From an uncultured Eubacteriales bacterium (GTDB lineage Bacteria > Bacillota > Clostridia > Oscillospirales > Oscillospiraceae), in the NCBI GenBank assembly GCA_934567745.1, contig CAKTJM010000119.1, positions 1 to 5,666 on the forward strand: 5,666 nt of DNA, in the 5' to 3' direction. The notes beneath the pieces were generated by a model. The model was not told the DNA's origin and made no database searches. It worked only from the letters and a program-made list of their open reading frames with translations. Position 1 is the first letter of the stretch. Each line of letters opens with the position of its first letter. The position numbers and the translations under genes were made by a program. Positions 1 to 4,418 of the stretch are shown here, one piece after another.

Positions 1-133
1 ACATACGGGATCAGCCGAACGGCTTCTTCACGGTTCATGATGAAGCAGAGCTGGTCCAGCGCCGCCTCCTGCGGCGAGCTGATCTCCGGTGTGAGGACGT
101 AGTCATCCAGATGCTCTGTCAGGCTTATTCCAT
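1..133 (-). pseudogene. 5' end of an unidentified gene, frame broken just after its start codon; runs off the window
   Basis: On the minus strand, AGGAGG (146-141) lies 7 bases before an ATG at 133-131, an ideal start. That ATG reads only Met-Glu and then meets TAA at 127-125. The frame one base over stays open from there to the window edge and reads like real protein: it begins ISLTEHLDDYVLTPEISS, continues PQEAALDQLCFIMNREEAV and ends RLIPYV. It has no ATG, GTG or TTG start at the proper distance. One extra A in the run GAATAA (making GAAATAA) would join the ATG to it as M-E-I-S-L-T. So this looks like a single-base deletion or a sequencing error at the second or third codon. About 43 residues are visible and I do not recognise the family. 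It is divergent from the LysR gene, so it is the obvious candidate target of that regulator. The other minus frames are closed by stops. Confidence 0.55.
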
Positions 134-140
134 GATGGTC

Positions 141-146
141 CCTCCT
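141..146 (-). promoter_or_regulatory. Ribosome binding site of the broken leftmost gene
   Basis: CCTCCT on the plus strand gives a full AGGAGG on the minus strand, 7 bases before the ATG at 133. It fixes the intended start and so shows that the frame break lies after initiation rather than being a wrong choice of start. Confidence 0.6.
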
Positions 147-181
147 GATCGAAGAAAATGTGTGGTCTCAGCTCGCCTCCT

Positions 182-210
182 ACTTTACAACAGGATGGGA
201 AGGAAGTACA
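182..210 (-). promoter_or_regulatory. Possible promoter of the leftmost minus-strand gene
   Basis: Read on the minus strand, TGTACT (210-205) and TAAAGT (187-182) are 17 bases apart. The -10 is reasonable and the -35 is weak (3 of 6). It lies almost exactly over the plus-strand LysR promoter, so the two would compete. This is inference from spacing and position only. Confidence 0.3.
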
Positions 211-212
211 CT
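184..212 (+). promoter_or_regulatory. Promoter of the LysR-type regulator gene
   Basis: TTTACA at 184-189 (5 of 6 to TTGACA) is followed after 17 bases by TACACT at 207-212 (4 of 6 to TATAAT). Transcription would start near 219, leaving a leader of about 47 bases before the ATG at 266. The bases after the -10 (ATGG) match those at the macrodomain gene's promoter. Confidence 0.6.
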
Positions 213-220
213 ATGGATGC

Positions 221-236
221 CGGAACCCACGTTCCG
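221..236. promoter_or_regulatory. Perfect inverted repeat, possible operator for the LysR regulator
   Basis: CGGAAC and GTTCCG form a perfect 6-base inverted repeat around CCAC, just after the predicted start of the LysR transcript. LysR-type proteins often repress their own gene by binding dyad sites in the divergent intergenic region, so an autoregulatory operator is plausible. A simple leader hairpin is the alternative. Confidence 0.35.
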
Positions 237-265
237 CGAAATGAAAGCTGAAAGGGGAGAGGACC

Positions 266-1090
266 ATGCTGGACCTCGACAGGCTGGCGCAGCTGACGGC
301 CTTCGCCGACCTGGGCACGCTCGCGCGGGTGGCGGAAGCGCACCATCTCTCGACGCCGTCCCTCACCCGGTCGATGCAGGCGCTGGAGGAGGACTTCGGC
401 GTGCCGCTGTTCACGCGGAGCAAGAACCGCATCGCGCTCAACGAGACCGGCGAGGTCGCGGTCGCCTGCGCCCGGCGGCTGCTGGCGGAGGCGGACCGGG
501 CCGTCGAGCAGGTCCGCGCCTTCGACCAGCGCAGCCGCACCGTCGTGGTGCGCTCCTGCGCCCCGGCCCCGCTGTGGGAGCTGCTGCGCCAGCTCGACGA
601 GACCTGCCCCGGCATGACCATCTCGTCCCGCATCGTGGGGAACGAGGAGGTCCTGGCCGCCTGGGCGGACGGCTCCTGCGCCCTGGCGATCCTGCCCTTC
701 CCCCTCGACGACGAGGCAGGGGAGACGCGAGAACTGTTCCGGGAGCAGCTCTACGTCTGCGTCCCGCCGGAGCACGAGCTGGCCATGCGCCCCTCGCTGA
801 CCTTCGCGGACATCGACGGCTTCAACTTCCTGCTCCGCTCACAGCTGGGCTTCTGGGACGCGCTCTGCCGCCGGAGGATGCCCGCCTCGCGCTTTTTGGT
901 CCAGACGGACGAGTTCACCTTCCGGGAGCTGGTCGCGTCCTCGTCCCTGCCGTGCTTCACGACGGACTACGGCCAGCGGAACCTGCCCCATCCGCCCGGC
1001 CGGATCGACGTCCCCCTGACGGACCCTGAGGCGAACGTCACCTTCTATCTGACCGTGCGGAAAACGGAACGCGCGCGGCTCCATCTATGA
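266..1090 (+). CDS. LysR-type transcriptional regulator
   Basis: A 274-residue DNA-binding regulator. The N-terminus is a typical LysR winged helix-turn-helix: a scaffold helix at about 5-17, then VAEAHHLSTPSLTRSMQALE (22-41) as the helix-turn-helix, followed by FGVPLFTR (44-51), the usual wing sequence. Residues 60-88 form the linker helix, and from about 93 a periplasmic-binding-protein-like effector domain follows. Members usually have 290-310 residues, so this one is slightly short at the C-terminus, though it ends without obvious damage. The start at 266 is supported by a purine-rich site (GGGGAGAGGA, 254-263) very close upstream and by the fit of the family N-terminus. It sits divergently from the broken gene at the left edge, the classic arrangement of a LysR gene and its target. 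The effector cannot be deduced. The stop codon is only 3 bases before a strong hairpin. Confidence 0.93.
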   Translation: MLDLDRLAQLTAFADLGTLARVAEAHHLSTPSLTRSMQALEEDFGVPLFTRSKNRIALNETGEVAVACARRLLAEADRAVEQVRAFDQRSRTVVVRSCAPAPLWELLRQLDETCPGMTISSRIVGNEEVLAAWADGSCALAILPFPLDDEAGETRELFREQLYVCVPPEHELAMRPSLTFADIDGFNFLLRSQLGFWDALCRRRMPASRFLVQTDEFTFRELVASSSLPCFTTDYGQRNLPHPPGRIDVPLTDPEANVTFYLTVRKTERARLHL

Positions 1091-1093
1091 CGA

Positions 1094-1130
1094 AACGCCC
1101 CACCGACGACCAAGCCGTCGGTGGGGCGTT
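1094..1130 (+). terminator. Strong hairpin just after the LysR gene (first of a matched pair)
   Basis: A perfect 15-base stem (1094-1108 with 1116-1130) closes a 7-base loop, ACCAAGC, 3 bases after the LysR stop. On the plus strand only TT (inside the stem) and then AGG follow, so it lacks a proper T-run. On the minus strand a TTT follows, giving a weak signal that way. A near-identical hairpin with a good T-run lies 239 bases downstream. Confidence 0.55.
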
Positions 1131-1134
1131 AGGC

Positions 1135-1334
1135 TGTCGAAAAACCCCTGCGGGGTTTTCCGACAGAGGGGATGCAGCCCGTTGCGCGCACTCACCGTCC
1201 GCCTGCGGCGGACGATTCGCACACTTACGGGCTGAGAAGTATTTTCTCCGACGCACATGTCGCCGGAGAAAATGATTTGGCTTTATTTCGCGCTTCCGAG
1301 CGCGAAACTCTGCGAGGCTTTTTTGACACGCTGA
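1135..1334 (+). repeat. Structured non-coding repeat element, full-length copy
   Basis: This stretch holds no convincing gene but is packed with hairpins. TGTCG..CCCC pairs with GGGG..CGACA (1135-1148 with 1152-1165, one mismatch). CAGCCCGT (1175-1182) pairs with ACGGGCTG (1227-1234) around an inner stem CGTCCGCC/GGCGGACG (1196-1203 with 1207-1214). ATTTTCTCCG (1241-1250) pairs with CGGAGAAAAT (1264-1273). TTTCGCGCT (1286-1294) pairs with AGCGCGAAA (1299-1307) around TCCG. The ends are imperfect inverted repeats, TGTCGAAAAA at 1135 and TTTTTTGACA at 1319-1328. The last 75 bases recur inverted at the right edge of the window. This resembles a dispersed palindromic or MITE-like family. Whether it moves, acts as RNA or ends transcription cannot be told from the sequence. 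Confidence 0.7.
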
Positions 1335-1372
1335 CGCCCCACCGACGACCATGCCGTCGGTGGGGCGTTTTT
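1334..1372 (+). terminator. Rho-independent terminator (second of the matched hairpin pair)
   Basis: A perfect 14-base stem (1334-1347 with 1355-1368) around ACCATGC runs straight into TTTTT (1368-1372). Bases 1334-1369 match 1095-1130 at 35 of 36 positions; the single change is in the loop. On the plus strand it would stop transcripts from the LysR gene that pass through the repeat. For the convergent queH transcript the hairpin lacks a T-run. Confidence 0.75.
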
Positions 1373-1397
1373 CGTGGGGGGATGGGGGGCGCAAGCA

Positions 1398-2006
1398 TCA
1401 TCGCTGGGAGAACGGGCACCCGCAGAAGTCCTGGCGGTACAGCCCGTGCTCCCGCGAGAGGACGATCGAGCGCTGGTACCCGCCGCGCTTCTTGAAGTCG
1501 GACGGCAGATAGCCCACGCCGCACCGCGCGGCCTCGTCCGCGCCGATGCCGTTGATGAGGACGGGGTCCTTGTGCGGGCTGACCGTCAGCGTCGTCGCGA
1601 AGAGGGGGAAGCCGTTGGCCTGCGCATAGTCGGCCGTGCGGGAGAGCCGCAGGCGGAAGCAGCGGTCGCACCGCGCGCCGCCCTCCGGCTCGTCCTCCAG
1701 CCCGGCCGCGGCGTCGAAGAACCGCGCGGGCGGACAGTCGTCCGGGACGACCGTCACGCCCCGGCAGAAGGGGGCCTCGGCGCAGAACCGGTACAGCTCG
1801 TCCAGCCGCTTCTGATACTCGACCGGGTCGGCGATGTTCGGGTTGGAGAAGAAGACGGTGACGTCGAAATGCTGCGTGAGGTATTCCAGCACATAGGACG
1901 CGCACGGCGCACAGCAGGCGTGCAGCAGCAGCCGCTCCCGCCGCCCCTCGGCGCCCAGTTGGGCGATGATCCGGTCCGTCTCACGCTGGTAGTTGATCTT
2001 GTTCAT
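1398..2006 (-). CDS. queH: Epoxyqueuosine reductase QueH
   Basis: This 202-residue protein belongs to the QueH (formerly DUF208) family. QueH carries out the last step of queuosine synthesis in the cytoplasm, reducing epoxyqueuosine to queuosine in the anticodon loop of tRNAs that read NAY codons. It is the non-homologous substitute for cobalamin-dependent QueG. Family marks are all present: LLLHACCAPC (26-35), FFSNPNI (52-58) followed by EYQKR, the pair C113/C116 in CDRCF, SPHKD (143-147), and FCGCPFS near the C-terminus (C195, C197). The cysteines are those expected to hold the iron-sulfur cluster and metal. The frame extends 14 codons further upstream, but the Met at 2006 has a good ribosome site and matches the normal N-terminus, so I start there. 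It is probably the last gene of a three-gene minus-strand unit, 69 bases after the lipoprotein gene. Confidence 0.95.
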   Translation of the reverse strand: MNKINYQRETDRIIAQLGAEGRRERLLLHACCAPCASYVLEYLTQHFDVTVFFSNPNIADPVEYQKRLDELYRFCAEAPFCRGVTVVPDDCPPARFFDAAAGLEDEPEGGARCDRCFRLRLSRTADYAQANGFPLFATTLTVSPHKDPVLINGIGADEAARCGVGYLPSDFKKRGGYQRSIVLSREHGLYRQDFCGCPFSQR

Positions 2007-2015
2007 GGCGCTCCG

Positions 2016-2021
2016 CCTCCT
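2016..2021 (-). promoter_or_regulatory. Ribosome binding site that decides the queH start
   Basis: AGGAGG on the minus strand, 9 bases before the ATG at 2006. It lies inside the possible longer reading frame starting at 2048 and so argues for the internal start. Confidence 0.75.
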
Positions 2022-2075
2022 CGGTCTTCGTTGGCACCATGATACCACAGATCGCCGCCGCGCGCCACCCCCGGC

Positions 2076-2609
2076 TCACGGCTCCGTCAGGAGCAGGGAG
2101 CCGTCCGCGCCGCTCATGGACAGGGCGAGCTGGTGGACGGAGCCGTCGGCGTCCGTGTAGACCACGGCCCGCTCGGGCAGGTCCCCGGCGAAGCTGGTCT
2201 CCCACAGGAGCGGGCGGTCCGGCCCGAAGGACGCGGCCTGGTACAGGGTCTCGCCGGTCGTGTACACGAGCCCGCCGGACCCGTCGTCGCCCACGGTGAG
2301 CGTGACCAGGCGCAGATCCGTCACGGTCCGGTCGGTGGTGAGCAGGGCGCGGACGCTGTAGTCCGTCGTCCCCTCGGAGTAGCTGTCATAGTCCGCCGGG
2401 AGGGCCGCGTCGTCCGCGAGGACGACCGACAGGGGCGCGGGGGCGGTGTCCGTCCCGGTCGCCGGATCGGCGGTCTGACCGCCGCCGTCGGCGGAGGTCG
2501 TCGGGGCGCTGGGGGCGGGCTCGTCCGCCGGAGCACCGGCGCAGCCGCCGGTCACACAGACCAGCGCCAGGACGAGCAGGGCGGTGAGCAGGATCTTGTT
2601 CTGTTTCAT
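2076..2609 (-). CDS. Predicted lipoprotein of unknown function
   Basis: A 177-residue protein. The start at 2609 has AAGGAG about 8 bases upstream. MKQNK gives a positive N-terminus, residues 6-18 are hydrophobic, and the signal ends VTGGC with the candidate lipidated cysteine at 23. The -3 residue is Thr rather than the usual Leu or Val, so the lipobox is slightly atypical. Residues 24-59 are a Pro/Ala/Thr/Gly/Asp-rich linker, as in many surface lipoproteins. A compact, beta-rich-looking domain follows (about 60-177) with regular patterns such as SVRALLTTDRTVTDLRLVTL. I do not recognise the domain and give no function. It lies 53 bases after the broken hydrolase gene and 69 bases before queH on the same strand, with no terminator visible in either gap, so co-transcription is likely. 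Nothing in it points to queuosine metabolism. Confidence 0.85.
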   Translation of the reverse strand: MKQNKILLTALLVLALVCVTGGCAGAPADEPAPSAPTTSADGGGQTADPATGTDTAPAPLSVVLADDAALPADYDSYSEGTTDYSVRALLTTDRTVTDLRLVTLTVGDDGSGGLVYTTGETLYQAASFGPDRPLLWETSFAGDLPERAVVYTDADGSVHQLALSMSGADGSLLLTEP

Positions 2610-2662
2610 GGGGATGTGCTCCTTTCAAACGATAGAGATAAGATAGGGGACGGATCGGCGGC

Positions 2663-3352
2663 TCACAGATGCGCCGCCTCCCAGTCCCGCTGGACGCGGC
2701 ACTGTTCCGGCGTGTGGAACCAGTGCTCGCCGTCCGGATAGACGGTCAGCCTCCGGTCCCCGGCGGCGCAGAAGGCGTCGATGACCGCGCGGGGGACCAG
2801 GTGGTCCCGCCCGGCGTAGAGGACCTCCGTCGGCGGCGTCCACACGACCGGGTGCGCCCGCACCCAGCGGAGGTAGTCCCACGACAGGGTCTCGCCGAAG
2901 TCGGTGGGGATCTCGCCGCGGGCCGCCAGCTCCGCCTCGGTCACGCCCGCCCACTGCATCATGCTGCCGATGAGGGCCGCCATGTCCACGACGGGGGAGA
3001 CGAACAGGGCCTTCTCGATCGCGGCATCGCCCAGGGCCAGCATCGACAGCCAGGCCCCGATGCTCGTCGCGCGCAGGCGGACGGTCCGTCACCGGGCGTG
3101 CAGCGCGGCATAGACCGCCCGCAGCTCCGGCACGGCCACCCAGGGCAGCAGCCGCGCGCCGTCCCGCCGCCCGCCGTGCTCCGGGAGGTCGATCCCGACC
3201 ACCTGCCAGCCGCGCGGCACGGCGACCTCGGCGAAGGCCGCGGCCTCCTCCTTGCACCCGCCCTGCCCGTGGACGAAGAGCCAGACCCGCTCCGACGGCG
3301 CGCCATAGCGCACGGCCGGGATCGGGCCGATGGTCATCGTATCGTATCCCAT
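2663..3352 (-). pseudogene. Alpha/beta hydrolase gene with an in-frame TGA at codon 88
   Basis: The reading frame from ATG at 3352 to the stop at 2663 would give 229 residues, a normal length for a small alpha/beta hydrolase, except for TGA at 3091-3089 (codon 88). The two halves are in the same frame. Before the stop lies the oxyanion region WLFVHGQGG (about 24-32) and VGIDLPEHGG. After it come the nucleophile motif TSIGAW (Ser97), LYAGRDHLVP (Asp183) and DGEHWFHT (His210), so all three catalytic residues are lost if translation stops. As I recall the family, a Trp follows Arg at this point, which fits a TGG to TGA change. GAGGTG precedes the start. An internal ATG at 3043 would miss the nucleophile. 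It is the first gene behind a strong promoter and probably leads the unit ending in queH. Substrate unknown. A sequencing error is the main alternative. Confidence 0.85.
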
Positions 3353-3415
3353 CCGGACACCTCGCTTTCCGTTCCGCGCCCGAACGAAGGGAGACGTTCG
3401 ATACGCAACACAGGG

Positions 3416-3444
3416 ATTCTAACAGAAAAGTCTTTGTCTGTCAA
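3416..3444 (-). promoter_or_regulatory. Strong promoter of the hydrolase-lipoprotein-queH unit
   Basis: On the minus strand TTGACA (3444-3439) is a perfect -35, and after exactly 17 bases TAGAAT (3421-3416) is a 5-of-6 match to the -10. The start would be near 3409, giving a leader of about 57 bases. I see no comparably good promoter before the two downstream genes. Confidence 0.8.
3422..3441. promoter_or_regulatory. Imperfect palindrome in the promoter spacer, possible operator
   Basis: ACAGA-AAAG-T-CTTT-G-TCTGT is an inverted repeat with one unpaired G. It fills the spacer between the -10 and -35 of the minus-strand promoter and reaches into the -35. A repressor bound here would block that promoter directly. 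No regulator can be named. Confidence 0.35.
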
Positions 3445-3485
3445 GGGCGGGAGCGGGTCCGTCGGATCGCGTCGGACGATGGCTC

Positions 3486-3514
3486 TTGACGGACGGGACG
3501 AAAACCGGTAAACT
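3486..3514 (+). promoter_or_regulatory. Promoter of the macrodomain gene
   Basis: TTGACG (3486-3491, 5 of 6) and TAAACT (3509-3514) are 17 bases apart, so transcription would start near 3521 with a leader of about 73 bases. A GC-rich hairpin (GCCGCC 3551-3556 with GGCGGC 3562-3567) lies in that leader before the ribosome site. The promoter points away from the hydrolase promoter 42 bases to its left. Confidence 0.7.
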
Positions 3515-3593
3515 ATGGAAGACCGAACGATAACAGACAGGACCAACAGCGCCGCCTGCAGGGCGGCTGCGACCGGAGAAAGGAGACACTGAC

Positions 3594-4103
3594 ATGCCTC
3601 TCACGATCGTAAACGGAGACATCACGAAACGCAAGGTCGATGCCATCGTCAACGCGGCCAACCGCTCCCTCATGGGCGGCGGCGGGGTGGACGGCGCGAT
3701 CCACCGCGCGGCCGGACCGGAGCTGCTGGCGGAGTGCCGGATGCTGCACGGCTGCGAGACGGGCAGCGCCAAGCTCACGCGGGGCTATCGGCTGCCCTGC
3801 CGCTACGTCATCCACGCCGTCGGGCCGGTCTGGCGCGGCGGCGGCCACGGGGAGGCGGCCCAGCTCGCCTCCTGCTACCACACCGCGCTGACCATCGCGA
3901 GCGAGCACGTCTGCCGCTCCGTGGCCTTCCCGCTGATCTCGGCGGGGATCTACGGCTATCCGAAGGAGGAGGCGCTGACGATCTCGGTGGACACCATCCG
4001 CGACTTCCTGCGCGGCCGTCCGATGGACGTCAGCCTCGTCCTCTTCGACGAGGAGGCGTACCGCCTCGCCGCGCGGCTCTACCCGGACATCCTCCTGGGC
4101 TGA
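3594..4103 (+). CDS. Macrodomain O-acetyl-ADP-ribose deacetylase / ADP-ribose hydrolase, YmdB-MacroD type
   Basis: A 169-residue single-domain macrodomain protein, the usual size for bacterial YmdB. Such enzymes bind ADP-ribose, deacetylate O-acetyl-ADP-ribose (a sirtuin product) and remove ADP-ribose from acidic residues of proteins. The sequence carries NGDIT (7-11), [20 protein letters not shown] (19-38), [12 protein letters not shown] (54-65), VIHAVGPVW (72-80) and ISAGIYGYP (115-123). Asn23 and Asp33 match the catalytic Asn and Asp of E. coli YmdB, and Tyr120 matches its active-site Tyr. The common ISTG is ISAG here, a mild change. AAAGGAGA lies 8 bases before the ATG. The gene has its own promoter and a strong terminator, so it is transcribed alone. 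No sirtuin or ADP-ribosyltransferase is visible beside it, so its physiological substrate is open. Confidence 0.95.
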   Translation: MPLTIVNGDITKRKVDAIVNAANRSLMGGGGVDGAIHRAAGPELLAECRMLHGCETGSAKLTRGYRLPCRYVIHAVGPVWRGGGHGEAAQLASCYHTALTIASEHVCRSVAFPLISAGIYGYPKEEALTISVDTIRDFLRGRPMDVSLVLFDEEAYRLAARLYPDILLG

Positions 4104-4140
4104 GCGAAGCGCATCGCAGGACCGGCGCAGAGACGCCGCC

Positions 4141-4173
4141 ATGGTCCCGGCCGATCAGGCCGGGACCATTTTT
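4141..4173 (+). terminator. Rho-independent terminator of the macrodomain gene
   Basis: A perfect 12-base stem (4141-4152 with 4158-4169), loop GATCA, followed by a T-run to 4173, lies 37 bases after the macrodomain stop. It is the clearest terminator in the window. Confidence 0.92.
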
Positions 4174-4318
4174 GCGCCCTTTCGTCAGATCGCTGCATCG
4201 GGCACGGTCGGATCCGTGCAGGATGACGAAGACGGGGCGGACATCAGATAAAGTCAAGCGCTCCAAGGGGAAAACATGACGAAAGCGGCCCTGAGACGGT
4301 GCGCGGGGGCGCGGATCA
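4174..4318. other. Intergenic stretch with no supported gene
   Basis: Between the terminator and the promoter of the SLH gene I see only a small inverted repeat, GCACGG (4202-4207) with CCGTGC (4214-4219), and a weak promoter-like ATGACG..GATAAA pair (4223-4252). Neither is convincing. A 32-codon frame starting at 4276 overlaps the promoter and was not accepted. Confidence 0.4.
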
Positions 4319-4327
4319 TGGTAAACT
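4319..4327 (+). promoter_or_regulatory. Extended -10 promoter of the SLH-domain protein gene
   Basis: TGGTAAACT gives a TGN motif joined to TAAACT (4322-4327). There is no recognisable -35 at 17 bases, as is common for extended -10 promoters. The start would be near 4334, which puts the leader hairpin almost at the 5' end of the transcript. Confidence 0.5.
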
Positions 4328-4340
4328 ATAGCTGCGAGAT

Positions 4341-4380
4341 GCAGGATGGGCGTCGTGGACGCCCGGGGACTTGATCCTGC
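4341..4380 (+). promoter_or_regulatory. Nested leader hairpin before the SLH protein gene
   Basis: GCAGGAT (4341-4347) pairs with ATCCTGC (4374-4380), and directly inside GGGCGTC (4348-4354) pairs with GACGCCC (4358-4364) around GTG. Nine bases (4365-4373) are bulged on the 3' side. It lies near the predicted 5' end and 25 bases before the ribosome site, so it may stabilise the message. It matches no riboswitch I know. Confidence 0.45.
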
Positions 4381-4405
4381 CGCATGATCACACGCCCCAT
4401 GACCG

Positions 4406-4412
4406 AAAGGAG
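4406..4412 (+). promoter_or_regulatory. Ribosome binding site that decides the SLH protein start
   Basis: AAAGGAG ends 6 bases before the ATG at 4419. It supports this start over an in-frame TTG at 4371, which would add 16 polar residues in front of the signal peptide. Confidence 0.8.
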
Positions 4413-4418
4413 AAACAC

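Noticed and set aside
3..251. Open plus-strand frame from the left edge to a stop at 249-251
   Set aside because: The product is Arg-rich and unlike a natural protein. The opposite strand gives a balanced sequence behind a perfect ribosome site, so this is antisense to the broken gene.
160..1029. Long plus-strand frame of 289 codons overlapping the LysR gene
   Set aside because: Its product is extremely Arg/Pro/Gly/Ala-rich and lacks any family pattern. It is the shadow of the high-GC LysR gene in another frame.
1094..1372. CRISPR array or tandem-repeat reading of the hairpin pair
   Set aside because: There are only two copies, 239 bases apart, with a structured and itself repeated segment between them instead of spacers, and no cas genes.
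1038..1394. Minus-strand frame of 118 codons across the repeat
   Set aside because: It follows the palindromes of the repeat and its two hairpins; the product is low in pattern and has no proper start signal.
1398..2048. Longer queH start at 2048
   Set aside because: The 14 extra residues are Arg-rich and unlike the family, and AGGAGG lies within them, 9 bases before the internal ATG at 2006.
3089..3091. TGA at codon 88 of the hydrolase as selenocysteine, or TGA read as tryptophan by the whole genome
   Set aside because: The position is Trp-like rather than Cys-like, selenium is not known in this family, and no clear SECIS hairpin is seen. TGA ends the LysR, queH and macrodomain genes, so it is a normal stop.
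4276..4374. Small 32-codon frame with AGGGG before its ATG
   Set aside because: It runs across the SLH promoter and leader hairpin, its product is Arg/Gly-rich, and nothing supports translation.
4371..4418. TTG start for the SLH protein
   Set aside because: It would place a polar His-rich stretch before the signal peptide and has no ribosome site, while the ATG at 4419 has a good one.
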